From NCBI GenBank assembly GCA_964554665.1, contig CAZKPP010000001.1:1-64000 (forward strand): a DNA stretch of 64,000 nucleotides, in the 5' to 3' direction. The DNA comes from UBA3263 sp964554665. Its GTDB lineage: Bacteria; Bacteroidota; Bacteroidia; Bacteroidales; Muribaculaceae. The notes beneath the pieces were generated by a model. It did no database searches and had not been told where the DNA came from. It saw only the letters and a list, made by a program, of their open reading frames with translations. The position numbers were made by a program, and so were the translations under genes. Position 1 is the stretch's first letter; every line of letters begins with the position of its first letter. This document shows positions 8,268 through 15,792 of this stretch, piece by piece.

Positions 8268-8645
8268 AAGGCTCGGAGAGCCTGAGAGTGGTCATCCACT
8301 AAGGCCGTCTCCCGCGNNNNNNNNNNNNNNNNNNNNNNNNNNNNNNNNNNNNNNNNNNNNNNNNNNNNNNNNNNNNNNNNNNNNNNNNNNNNNNNNNNNN
8401 NNNNNNNNNNNNNNNNGAGCCAAAGGCTCGGAGAGCCTGAGAGTGGTCATCCACTAAGGCCGTCTCCCGCGGCGGCTCTCCGAGCCTATAGGAGTGAGCC
8501 AAAGGCTCGGAGAGCCTGAGAGTGGTCATCCACTAAGGCCGTCTCCCGCGGCGGCTCTCCGAGCCTATAGGAGTGAGCCAAAGGCTCGGAGAGCCTGAGA
8601 GTGGTCATCCACTAAGGCCGTCTCCCGCGTCGGCTCTCCGAGCCT
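8268..8645. repeat. 79-bp tandem array of short-form hairpin repeats
   Basis: Identical or nearly identical 65-bp units begin at 8268 (cut by the gap), 8423, 8502 and 8581, each followed by a 14-bp spacer reading ATAGGAGTGAGCCA. Each unit is bounded by AAGGCTCGGAGAGCCT and its inverse AGGCTCTCCGAGCCT, with an internal GTGGTCATCCAC hairpin. The last unit has one change (CGCGGCGG to CGCGTCGG). The array coincides with an assembly gap, so the true copy number is probably higher. There are no variable spacers, so it is not a CRISPR. Confidence 0.85.
8317..8416. other. Assembly gap (100 N) inside the tandem array
   Basis: Exactly 100 Ns. The sequence on both sides is the same repeat unit, so the gap is very likely a collapsed repeat. 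Confidence 0.98.
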
Positions 8646-8659
8646 ATAGGAGTGAGTAA

Positions 8660-8784
8660 AAGGCTCGGAGAGCCTGATTATGGTAAACCCCAGGCTTCAG
8701 CCTGGGGGTAGTCATCCCCCCCAGAAAGGGCGTCGGAGACGGCCTATGTGGATGGAGGCCCAACATGGCGGCATCTCCGAGCCT
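8660..8784. repeat. Dispersed hairpin repeat, long form (second copy)
   Basis: It starts with the same left arm and TGATTATGGTAAACC as the copy at 2815 (which has TGAATATGGTAAACC). It continues with the palindrome CCCAGGCTTCAGCCTGGG and GGGCGTCGGAGACGGCC, and ends with a diverged right arm GCATCTCCGAGCCT. The length matches the first copy at about 125 bp. Confidence 0.75.
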
Positions 8785-8841
8785 CTTGGGAATCATAGTG
8801 GCACGTCGAATAAAAATTTTGCGAAATTTGAATTTTATGCT

Positions 8842-8849
8842 TATTTTTG
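8842..8849 (+). promoter_or_regulatory. Promoter -7 box of the ATPase cassette
   Basis: TATTTTTG lies 17 nt upstream of the ATG at 8867 and is the first AT-rich sequence after the repeat array. Confidence 0.5.
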
Positions 8850-8866
8850 CATATCATTTTTAGAGT

Positions 8867-10012
8867 ATGCAGAATCTTAAAATATATAATCTTGGCCCTA
8901 TCGCCGATGTTGATATCACATTTGGTGATTTGACTTTGTTTGTCGGGCCTCAGGCTACAGGTAAAAGTATCACTCTGGAGGCCCTTAAGCTAATAGCGGA
9001 TCGAGATAGCATTATTGAGACCCTTGACCGATATAATTATATTATCGGTCACAATGCCAAGAGGATACTTAATATGTATTTCGGCGAGGGCATGGAGAAT
9101 ATATGGAGAGATAATACTAAGATTAAACTCGACAATGAGACTTTGACTCTTGCATCTTTAGCAAAAGCGTCGTCAGGAAAGGAAAGTTCTGTTTTCTATA
9201 TTCCGGCCCAGCGCATCGTGTGTATGGGCGATGGTTTCCCGAAATTCTTCAGCGATTTTTCATTCACTACACCTTATGTCCTCAGGGAATTTACGGAAAC
9301 CCTCAGAGCCTTTGTGCAGTTTGGGCTCGGAAGTAGGTCGAAAGTATTTCCTATTAACGAAAGGTTAAAGAATATTCTTCGAAAGTCTTTTGACGAATCG
9401 ATATTCCACAGCGGGCAGGTAATATTATCAGAAGTAGCCGGCCAAAAGAAACTGCAGCTCGACATCGATGGAATGAATATTCCGTTTATGGCTTGGAGCG
9501 CGGGTCAAAAAGAGTTTATGCCCCTGCTGCTCGGTTTCTATTGTCTTTCAGGGCCGGCTTCAAGAATTGTTAAGAAGGAGAAATATAAAACTGTTATTGT
9601 TGAAGAGCCGGAAATGGGTTTGCATCCCAAAGCAATTTTAAGTGTGTTGCTGCAAATATGTGATTTGGTTCAAAGCGGGTATAAAGTTATCGTTTCGACC
9701 CACTCGTCGATAATGCTTGAGTTTGCGTGGGCTTTGAACACTCTTAGCGGTCATTGCGATAATTTACATAAGGCAGTCTGTGAATTGTTTCAGGTTAGCC
9801 CCGGTTCATCTGTTGGTAAAATGCTTGAAGGCTTTATTTCGAAGTCAGTAAAGACTTATTATTTCGCAAGAGATAACGAAACCGGCAAAGTAAGCACCCA
9901 AGATATTAGCTCGCTGGATGTTTATTCCGGAGATATTGCCCTTTCGGAGTGGGGCGGTCTGTCGGCATTCTCAACTCGGGTAAATGAGGTTGTTGCCAAT
10001 AATATTGTATGA
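8867..10012 (+). CDS. AAA family ATPase (SMC/OLD-like), probable defence protein
   Basis: The 381-aa product starts MQNLKIYNLGPIADVDITFG, a typical AAA_15/AAA_21 N-terminus. Walker A is GPQATGKS at residues 27-34. An ABC-type signature-like WSAGQKEFMPLL precedes Walker B VIVEEPEMGLHP, and the switch is VSTHSS. No TOPRIM domain follows, so it is not a classical OLD nuclease. The gene overlaps the next ORF by 4 bp (ATGA), so the two form a unit. Both are AT-rich compared with the methyltransferase downstream. I infer an anti-phage or toxin-type pair. Confidence 0.85.
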   Translation: MQNLKIYNLGPIADVDITFGDLTLFVGPQATGKSITLEALKLIADRDSIIETLDRYNYIIGHNAKRILNMYFGEGMENIWRDNTKIKLDNETLTLASLAKASSGKESSVFYIPAQRIVCMGDGFPKFFSDFSFTTPYVLREFTETLRAFVQFGLGSRSKVFPINERLKNILRKSFDESIFHSGQVILSEVAGQKKLQLDIDGMNIPFMAWSAGQKEFMPLLLGFYCLSGPASRIVKKEKYKTVIVEEPEMGLHPKAILSVLLQICDLVQSGYKVIVSTHSSIMLEFAWALNTLSGHCDNLHKAVCELFQVSPGSSVGKMLEGFISKSVKTYYFARDNETGKVSTQDISSLDVYSGDIALSEWGGLSAFSTRVNEVVANNIV

Positions 10013-10500
10013 GTATGACCAAGGCAGCGTCGACCTTAACTTCGATATCTCTCGGCAATAATCGCCTGAAGGATTATTTTGCAGTGGGACTGGGGGCTCT
10101 CATTTCTGCCGATAAGAGCCACATTAAAGTGCCGAATACCTCGTTTATCAAAGGCTCTTTAGCTCTTGATAGTGCTGCGAAGCAGGATATGCCAACCGAT
10201 AGCAGGTGGGATTATGCGATAGATTATAATGGTGAAGTTTTCTTTATTGAGATTCATCCGGCATCTACTTCTGAAATAAGCACTATGATAAAGAAGGTAG
10301 ATTGCCTGAAGAAGTGGCTTGCGGCAATAGGTGCCGATTTGCTTTCGCTGCCACCGGTGAATAGAAAATTCTACTGGGTATCTTCGGGGAATACACAGTT
10401 AAGAATCACCCCTAATTCTTGTCAGGCTAAACGATTAGCTGCAAAAAAGATTTTATCTGTTGGCCATGTTTGGGATTATAATAAGATAAAGCGGCTATAG
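10009..10500 (+). CDS. Partner of the AAA ATPase, possible PD-(D/E)XK-like protein
   Basis: This 163-aa protein matches no family I can name. A segment around residues 67-83 (RWDYAIDYNGEVFFIEIHP) has the shape of a nuclease core: a strand with Asp, then a hydrophobic strand ending in Glu-x-His, followed by a helix (STMIKKVDCLKKWL). That is like PD-(D/E)XK folds in which the Lys is replaced. This is a reading by eye only. It is translationally coupled to the ATPase and lies 2 bp before the methyltransferase gene, so the cassette probably also transcribes that housekeeping gene. Confidence 0.75.
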   Translation: MSMTKAASTLTSISLGNNRLKDYFAVGLGALISADKSHIKVPNTSFIKGSLALDSAAKQDMPTDSRWDYAIDYNGEVFFIEIHPASTSEISTMIKKVDCLKKWLAAIGADLLSLPPVNRKFYWVSSGNTQLRITPNSCQAKRLAAKKILSVGHVWDYNKIKRL

Positions 10501-10502
10501 CG

Positions 10503-11306
10503 ATGATAGTTGAGATTGAGTCGATAGATGACGAAAGGGTGGCGCCGTTTGCGTCGCTGACCGAGGCTGAGCTGCGCTCGCGGCTCGACCCGGCCAAGGC
10601 GCTGTTTATTGCCGAGAGTCCCAAGGTGATTTCCGTGGCTTTGGACAAAGGTTTTGTGCCGCAGGCGATTTTGTGTGAGAAGCGCCATATTGCCGGCGAT
10701 GCCGCGGAGTTGTTGGCCCGCTGCCCGGCAGAGATGCCTGTCTATACCGGGTCGCGCGAGTTGCTGCAGTCGCTGACCGGCTATAAGCTCACGCGCGGAG
10801 TGTTGGCCGCCATGCGTCGCCCGGCCGAGCCGACTGTTGCGGAGGTTTGTCGCGGTGCCCGACGAGTGGCGGTTATCGATTCGGTTGTTGACACTACCAA
10901 TATCGGGGCCATATTCAGGTCTGCTGCTGCCTTAGGGGTTGATGCCGTGTTGCTAACTCCGACTTCGTGCGACCCTTTGAACCGACGCTCCGTGCGCGTC
11001 AGCATGGGCTCGGTCTTTCTTGTGCCCTGGACCTGGCTGCCCGGTGGAGTGGGGCAGTTAAACGATTTGGGCTTTAAAACGGTTGCTATGGCGCTGACCG
11101 ACCGTTCGGTGCCTATCGACGATGCCCGGCTCTGCGCGGAACCTAAGCTGGCCATAGTGTTGGGCACCGAGGGCGACGGCCTGGCGGCAGACGTTATTTC
11201 CTCGACCGACTATGTGGCCCGCATACCTATGGCCCACGGCGTAGATTCGCTCAACGTTGCCGCCGCTGCAGCCGTGGCCTTCTGGCAACTGAGGGCTAAG
11301 GATTGA
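10503..11306 (+). CDS. TrmH/SpoU family RNA 2'-O-methyltransferase
   Basis: The 267-aa SPOUT enzyme has an N-terminal substrate-binding domain and the three SPOUT motifs: TTNIGAIFRSAAALG, LAIVLGTEGDGL and IPMAHGVDSLNVAAAAAV, which form the trefoil-knot SAM site. It methylates a ribose in rRNA or tRNA; the exact nucleotide cannot be told from sequence. It differs from the rlmB-like paralogue at 38458. It overlaps the 3' end of the convergent epimerase gene by 11 bp. Confidence 0.93.
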   Translation: MIVEIESIDDERVAPFASLTEAELRSRLDPAKALFIAESPKVISVALDKGFVPQAILCEKRHIAGDAAELLARCPAEMPVYTGSRELLQSLTGYKLTRGVLAAMRRPAEPTVAEVCRGARRVAVIDSVVDTTNIGAIFRSAAALGVDAVLLTPTSCDPLNRRSVRVSMGSVFLVPWTWLPGGVGQLNDLGFKTVAMALTDRSVPIDDARLCAEPKLAIVLGTEGDGLAADVISSTDYVARIPMAHGVDSLNVAAAAAVAFWQLRAKD

Positions 11307-12378
11307 CTTTTGGCGTGACGATTCCGGGCGCGTCGCTCAGGGTTACTCGTCCGTCAACGATTTTCATTCCCTCGAAAGGGTCGTTGGCTATCAAAAGGTT
11401 GCCGTCGAGGTCGACCCATTCGGCCAGGGGAGCCAGCTGGGCCGCGGCGCTTACGGCCAGCGAGGTTTCGGTCATGCAGCCAATCATCACCTTGAGGCCG
11501 AGAGCCCGGGCCAGCACTGCCATTTTGTATGCTTCGTGGAGGCCGCCGCTCTTCATCAGCTTGATGTTTATGCCATCGTAGGCGCGCGCCAGGGCCGGGA
11601 TGTCGGCCGAGGTCTGAACGGCCTCATCGGCAACTATCGGCAGCGGCGACCGCTCCTTGAGCCAGGCGTGGCTGTCGAGGTCGGTTTTGCTCATGGGCTG
11701 TTCAACGAATATCACCCCCTTGTCGGCCAGCCACTGAATATTTTCCAGCGCTTCTTCTTTGGTTTTCCAGCCTTGGTTAACGTCGACGCAGAGCGGGCGG
11801 TCGGTTCGCGAGCGAATAAACTCAATCAGTTCGCGGTCGCCCGGAACTCCCATTTTCACCTTCCATATCTTATAAGGCTCTGCCTCGGCGATTTTGCGCT
11901 CCAGCTCTTGAGGGGAGTCGTTGGTGATGGTATAAGAGGTGCAGGGGGCCTTGGCGGGGTCGAGTCCGTAAATCTTAAACCATGGCCGGCCCATGAGCTT
12001 GCTCGTCAGGTCGTGGAGCGCAATGTCTACGGCCGCTTTAGCCGCGCGGTTGCCCGGGGCGAGCGAGTCCAGATAAGCGCCTATTTCTTCAAAAGCAAAA
12101 GGATCAGAGAGCCGTTTAGGGTCGATTTTCGACAGGAACGCAGTTACCGACTCAACGGATTCGCCCAGGTAGGGTGGCATCGATGCCTCGCCGCGACCAA
12201 CAACCGAGTCGACGGTCAACTCGACCTGAACGCCCGGAGTTGAGGTGCGCGACATTGTTGAGAGGTTAAACGCATGGTTTAACTTCAGTTCGTAAGGATA
12301 GTAGTTGAGGCTCACTTCGGCGCCGGCGGCAGAAGCGGCTGCAAAGGCTAACATGAGTAACAAATTGCGGAGTTTCAT
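11296..12378 (-). CDS. Dipeptide epimerase (L-Ala-D/L-Glu type, enolase superfamily), exported
   Basis: The 360-aa product starts with a signal-peptide-like MKLRNLLLMLAFAAASAAGA. The enolase-superfamily residues are present: the KVK pair (IWKVKMG), metal ligands in CVDVNQGW, FVEQPM and VADEAV, and the acid/base Lys in NIKLMKSGG. The DLDGNLL near the C-terminus is typical of dipeptide epimerases. It probably recycles murein-derived Ala-Glu. ATG 12378 is preferred to 12411 because a perfect -7 box ends 5 nt upstream and the shorter form has a standard signal peptide. Confidence 0.93.
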   Translation of the reverse strand: MKLRNLLLMLAFAAASAAGAEVSLNYYPYELKLNHAFNLSTMSRTSTPGVQVELTVDSVVGRGEASMPPYLGESVESVTAFLSKIDPKRLSDPFAFEEIGAYLDSLAPGNRAAKAAVDIALHDLTSKLMGRPWFKIYGLDPAKAPCTSYTITNDSPQELERKIAEAEPYKIWKVKMGVPGDRELIEFIRSRTDRPLCVDVNQGWKTKEEALENIQWLADKGVIFVEQPMSKTDLDSHAWLKERSPLPIVADEAVQTSADIPALARAYDGINIKLMKSGGLHEAYKMAVLARALGLKVMIGCMTETSLAVSAAAQLAPLAEWVDLDGNLLIANDPFEGMKIVDGRVTLSDAPGIVTPKVNP

Positions 12379-12383
12379 AGACG

Positions 12384-12391
12384 CAAAATTA
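12384..12391 (-). promoter_or_regulatory. Dipeptide epimerase promoter -7 box
   Basis: The minus strand reads TAATTTTG, 5 nt before the ATG at 12378, which decides the start and implies a leaderless mRNA. Confidence 0.55.
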
Positions 12392-12429
12392 AGCAAAATA
12401 TGCAGTTTCACAAAAAAGTTTTCAAAAAA

Positions 12430-12461
12430 TTTGGATAGCTCAAAAACTCTTACTAACTTTG
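12430..12461 (+). promoter_or_regulatory. tRNA-Ser promoter (-33 TTTG, -7 TAACTTTG)
   Basis: TTTG at 12430-12433 and TAACTTTG at 12454-12461 are spaced by 20 nt, the best full promoter in the window. The tRNA starts 29 nt downstream. Confidence 0.7.
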
Positions 12462-12490
12462 CAGTCGCAAAAAAGCTACAAAACCAACAC

Positions 12491-12579
12491 GGAGAGGTGG
12501 GTGAGTGGCTGAAACCACCGGTTTGCTAAACCGACGAAGTGAGCAATCGCTTCCACGAGTTCGAATCTCGTCCTCTCCG
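12491..12579 (+). tRNA. tRNA-Ser (anticodon GCU)
   Basis: The acceptor arms GGAGAGG and CCTCTCC pair perfectly, followed by discriminator G and an encoded CCA (12580-12582). The anticodon loop reads TTGCTAA, giving GCU for AGC/AGU codons. A long class II variable arm and a T-arm (ACGAGTTCGAATCTCGT) are present. The 89-nt length suits tRNA-Ser. Part of the 3' end is repeated at 12680-12697. Confidence 0.97.
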
Positions 12580-12586
12580 CCAAACG

Positions 12587-12620
12587 ACAAAACCAAGCAT
12601 CCGCTTGGTTTTGTTCGTTT
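12587..12620 (+). terminator. tRNA-Ser terminator
   Basis: ACAAAACCAAGC-ATCC-GCTTGGTTTTGT is a 12-bp perfect stem starting 4 nt after the CCA, followed by TCGTTT. Confidence 0.8.
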
Positions 12621-12679
12621 AAGGAGGCACGAGATGAGAACTCGCGAGTTCGTTATCGCGAAGCGCTTTGCTCCGCAAA

Positions 12680-12697
12680 GAATCTCGTCCTCTCCGC
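12680..12697 (+). repeat. Duplicated tRNA-Ser 3' end (possible att remnant)
   Basis: GAATCTCGTCCTCTCCGC repeats 12563-12580 of the tRNA exactly. A few bases upstream the copy also has CGAGTTCG (the other half of the T-arm), separated from the 3' piece by about 28 foreign bases. This looks like a broken tRNA 3' half, as left by integration at a tRNA gene. Confidence 0.6.
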
Positions 12698-12731
12698 AAA
12701 AAAAGCTTGGTTATCAGGCTTTTGTTGTATT

Positions 12732-12776
12732 AGCACTCAATTTTTCATCCAAATCAGCAAAATTGGGTGCTTTTAT
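12732..12776 (+). terminator. Hairpin with T-rich tail
   Basis: AGCACTCAATTTT and AAAATTGGGTGCT pair over 13 positions (one wobble) with a 14-nt loop, followed by TTTATATATT. It resembles a second terminator, perhaps carried with the duplicated tRNA end. Confidence 0.5.
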
Positions 12777-12847
12777 ATATTCCTAACATAGTGTGGGCTG
12801 TATCAATGCTCACTAAAGGCTTGTTTCGTCTATAAAACAGGGGCTGA

Positions 12848-12884
12848 GCAAAAGAAGGAGCCTTGCCTCCAATTTTTCTTTTGC
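12848..12884. repeat. Inverted repeat near the island edge
   Basis: GCAAAAGAA and TTCTTTTGC pair perfectly, with inner GGAG/CTCC also able to pair. Its role is unknown; it may be a second transcription stop for the operon to its right. Confidence 0.4.
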
Positions 12885-12902
12885 CCTGCTTTATTGTAGA
12901 TA

Positions 12903-12947
12903 TTGGTTTTGTTTTATATGGGCATAAATAAACCCGAACAAAACCAA
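12903..12947 (-). terminator. Terminator of the RiPP operon
   Basis: TTGGTTTTGTT and AACAAAACCAA form an 11-bp perfect stem immediately after the stop of the last operon gene (12949). The loop is long (23 nt) and contains a smaller GGG/CCC pairing. Confidence 0.5.
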
Positions 12948-12948
12948 A

Positions 12949-13416
12949 TTATGCATGTAGAAGAGTCTCAGATAACATTCTGATCAATATTGAGGCTTCT
13001 GTATCTGCCCTTTCTCTTGACGATTCTATCGTGAATGGCGAGGGGAACGTGTAGTCGCGAGTAGCAACTTTACTTCCGGAATCGACTTGTTCTGATAGAT
13101 GATGTACTGTGATTTTGCTGCCAGTGATGCCCGATTGTACAACTGCTTCCCATGGGTTTAAGCCCGAAAAGCGAGGTAGCTCTAAAGGATGTATATTGAT
13201 AGCCAGTTGAAACTTATTAAAGATATCGTAGGGAATCAAATAAGGGCATCGATATGTAATGAGAATATCATTTCGGTTGAGTAGAATGTATTCGTTAATT
13301 TGGCCAAATACTTCTTTTTTCGACGAAATGTTCAGAACATGGGTTTCCAAATTTTTTTGTGTCAGTAGAATCTCGGCTACTTTATTGGGGAGTGTCGTAA
13401 TCAGGAGTATTCTCAT
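12949..13416 (-). CDS. Small formyltransferase-fold protein
   Basis: The 155-aa product matches the catalytic part of the Fmt/PurN family. INIHPLELPRFSGLNPWEA supplies the Asn and His (N74, H76) and EQVDSGSKVA the Asp (D112) of the Asn-His-Asp triad. The family moves a formyl group from 10-formyl-THF to an amine. It is shorter than PurN (about 190) and far shorter than Fmt (about 310), so it is a minimal enzyme rather than a housekeeping one. It is the last gene of the radical SAM operon and overlaps the gene before it by 35 bp. I infer formylation of the peptide or of a modified side chain. Confidence 0.75.
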   Translation of the reverse strand: MRILLITTLPNKVAEILLTQKNLETHVLNISSKKEVFGQINEYILLNRNDILITYRCPYLIPYDIFNKFQLAINIHPLELPRFSGLNPWEAVVQSGITGSKITVHHLSEQVDSGSKVATRDYTFPSPFTIESSRERADTEASILIRMLSETLLHA

Positions 13417-14752
13417 AGCAAACTATATTGAATTTGATACCACTGCGATGTGTTATTTCGGTAGCTATTGATGTAAATTCATCATTGTTGTAATTATTTG
13501 ATAGATTTATAACCGGACAGCCATCTTTTAAGAATTGTACAGGGTCTGGAATTTTGCCGTTGGCCAAGGCATGTTTGTAGAGAGTTGAGCCGGGAAACGC
13601 AATAATCAATCCTAAATCAATGGCAGAGCGAACTTTATGATGTTGCCACCACTGAAGAGTTTTGGATGCGCTTGCAAGGGTTTCATGTTCATCACCGAGG
13701 ATTATTGTCGAACGTGTGTTGAGTCCGGCAGATAGACACAGCTCCAATGCATATTCAACCTGTTCGATTGTAATACATTTTCGCATACTCTTGAGAATTG
13801 TATTGTCGGCACTTTCGATTCCAAGGAAGATGTATCTACAATTACTTTGAGCCAAAGTCTTAACAATTTTAGGCGTAACACTATCGACCCTAAGTTGGAT
13901 AGACCATTCGATGGGATAGTCCATTGCACGGCGACAAAACTCAATGACCCGTTGCTCGTCACTTGCAAAAAGTTCTTCGCGCAGAGCTATGTAGTTTATG
14001 CTGAAGTGTGCAAGTAGGAAGTCTATTTCTTTAAAAATACTATCGAGGGAACGTTGACGATACTTGCTTCCGGACGGGTGAAAACAAAAAGTACAGTTAT
14101 ATTTACATGATCTACCTCCTATTATTGCCACTGGTGTAAATTTCTTGCCATTCTCTTCTTCTCCATTGGTGGCAAGATACTTATCATAGTCAAATCCCAG
14201 ATAATCAGGGAAAGGAATGGAATCAAGGTCGCTGATATCCGGACGGGGGGAAGTCTTTATCAATTTACCATCCTTCCAGTATATTAAACCGCTGATATTG
14301 TTGACATCTTGTCCTAATGATATGTGCTTAATGAGTTCCGGAACGGTGATTTCACCTTCTCCAATTACTCCATAGTCTACTAAATCTCCAAACGCCTCCA
14401 TACAGATTTCCGGATCGGCAGTTATCATTCCGCCGCCAGCAATGGTTTTAAGATTGGGGTCAATGCTTCGTATTGTTTTGAATAACGGTTCTATTTCGAT
14501 ATACTGACCTGATATACCGCCACATCCTACTATAGAAACAGCATTGTCGGCAATTACTCGTCGGAGCACTTCCTCGTCGCTTTCATCGTAGTGATTAAGG
14601 TTCAAAGTAACAACGTTCGCCACTCCTGATGCCTTAATAGCGGAAGATACATACAAGATACCCATGGGCATTATATATCCGTATTGGGAAGTAGAGAAAT
14701 ATCGGGGAACGATAAGAAGTATGGTAGGCTTATTTGTCATTTCCATGGACAT
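13382..14752 (-). CDS. Cobalamin-binding-domain radical SAM protein (class B type)
   Basis: The 456-aa product has an N-terminal Rossmann-like domain of the B12-binding family (residues 1-150, with GCGGISGQY and IAGGGMITADPEICMEAF). A radical SAM core follows with CKYNCTFC (Cys 216, 220, 223). The DxHxxG cobalamin-ligand motif is not evident, so B12 may bind base-off/His-off or not at all. Relatives methylate unactivated carbons or do ring rearrangements. It overlaps the peptidase gene by 16 bp and the formyltransferase by 35 bp. In this operon it is probably a tailoring enzyme. Confidence 0.88.
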   Translation of the reverse strand: MSMEMTNKPTILLIVPRYFSTSQYGYIMPMGILYVSSAIKASGVANVVTLNLNHYDESDEEVLRRVIADNAVSIVGCGGISGQYIEIEPLFKTIRSIDPNLKTIAGGGMITADPEICMEAFGDLVDYGVIGEGEITVPELIKHISLGQDVNNISGLIYWKDGKLIKTSPRPDISDLDSIPFPDYLGFDYDKYLATNGEEENGKKFTPVAIIGGRSCKYNCTFCFHPSGSKYRQRSLDSIFKEIDFLLAHFSINYIALREELFASDEQRVIEFCRRAMDYPIEWSIQLRVDSVTPKIVKTLAQSNCRYIFLGIESADNTILKSMRKCITIEQVEYALELCLSAGLNTRSTIILGDEHETLASASKTLQWWQHHKVRSAIDLGLIIAFPGSTLYKHALANGKIPDPVQFLKDGCPVINLSNNYNNDEFTSIATEITHRSGIKFNIVCYENTPDYDTPQ

Positions 14753-15792
14753 AGTGAATCATTATTGCAGAGAGAAATGTTTTGAAGAAATGCTTTTATT
14801 GACTGAATCGCGTACTCTAAGTCGCGCACATCAAATAATTCATTGGCTGTGTGCATATATCTGAGAGGAATGTTTACATTTATGCAGGGGACCGCCCCAG
14901 TCAACCTTATTGCAGCAGCATCTGTACCACCGGAAAAACTGCGTCCTATTGTTAATTGATAGGGAATTCTCTGCTTGTCACAAATTTCACGCATATTATT
15001 CATTAATATGGGGGAATTGTCGGCATTCACACACAGTCCAATACCTTTGCCCAAATGAAGGTTGTTGCCTTCCGGCAAATCGCTCGGTGTATCGGAAGCA
15101 AAATCTACATCTATAACTATAGCCATATCAACTTTCTCAGTCAGAGATTTGGCTCCGTATAGATTTAGTTCTTCTTGTACAGTTGATATTAGCATTAAAT
15201 CATACTCAACACTACTTGCCATTGATTCTATAACAGAAATGGCAATCGTCAGTCCAATTCGATCGTCCACAGACTTTGACGAGAAGCGATGTTGTCCCAG
15301 ATTAATCATAGGGGACGGTGCGAAAGAACCAAATGCTCCAATCGCGAGACGTGATTTAAACTCATCTTCTGATTCGGCGCCTATATCTATCCATAAGTCG
15401 GAGGTTTTGACGATAATCCCGTTTTCCGTACCATTGTTTTGCATTGGGTCGCAGCCAACAATGCCCTCTACGATAGAGTTGTCGGCAGTATGAAATACTA
15501 ATCGTTGTCCAATCAGAGATGTCGCCCTCAATCCGCCGATTTTCCTAAATCGTGCAATTCCCGGGGGGCAGATATCCGTAATCTGAACACCGATTTCATC
15601 GGCGTGTGCCACAATTGCGACTTTCTTTCTTGCCTCGGGATGAGTATGGGCTATTAGATTTCCCATGGCATCCCCTTGGACATAACTGAATAGATGTCCC
15701 CACTTATCAGCTATGTACCGTTGTACATTCCATTCACGGCAACTTGGAGCAGAAAGAGTTGTCAATTCAGTCAGTATTTCTATTGCATTCAT
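14737..15792 (-). CDS. M42 family metallopeptidase in the RiPP operon
   Basis: This 351-aa glutamyl aminopeptidase/endoglucanase-type dinuclear metalloenzyme has the metal and catalytic residues in place: VAHADEIGV (H63), SVDDRIG (D176), VQEELNLYG (E207/E208), VIDVDF (Asp) and RYMHTANE (His). ATG 15792 is used because the frame further upstream lies inside the preceding radical SAM gene; overlap is then 26 bp. M42 enzymes trim peptides from the N-terminus, so here it is a good candidate to remove the leader of the 28-aa peptide. A generic aminopeptidase role is possible. Confidence 0.9.
   Translation of the reverse strand: MNAIEILTELTTLSAPSCREWNVQRYIADKWGHLFSYVQGDAMGNLIAHTHPEARKKVAIVAHADEIGVQITDICPPGIARFRKIGGLRATSLIGQRLVFHTADNSIVEGIVGCDPMQNNGTENGIIVKTSDLWIDIGAESEDEFKSRLAIGAFGSFAPSPMINLGQHRFSSKSVDDRIGLTIAISVIESMASSVEYDLMLISTVQEELNLYGAKSLTEKVDMAIVIDVDFASDTPSDLPEGNNLHLGKGIGLCVNADNSPILMNNMREICDKQRIPYQLTIGRSFSGGTDAAAIRLTGAVPCINVNIPLRYMHTANELFDVRDLEYAIQSIKAFLQNISLCNNDSLCPWK

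Larger units (their letters stand above)
12583..12948. other. Non-coding stretch between tRNA-Ser and the RiPP operon
   Basis: There is no credible ORF. It holds the tRNA terminator, a partial tRNA-Ser 3' copy and three inverted repeats (annotated separately). It separates the conserved backbone from the AT-rich island and probably holds an old integration junction. Confidence 0.6.

Noticed and set aside
8260..8529. Short frames (Arg/Leu/Gly/Glu-rich) across the repeat array
   Set aside because: They are translations of the hairpin repeat and run through the assembly gap.
8268..8645. CRISPR array
   Set aside because: The whole 79-bp period is repeated, including the part between hairpins; there are no unique spacers and no cas genes.
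8867..10012. OLD-family nuclease call for the ATPase
   Set aside because: No C-terminal TOPRIM motif is visible; the protein ends soon after the ATPase switch region.
12505..12786. 93-codon ORF beginning inside tRNA-Ser
   Set aside because: It reads through the tRNA, its terminator and the duplicated tRNA end.
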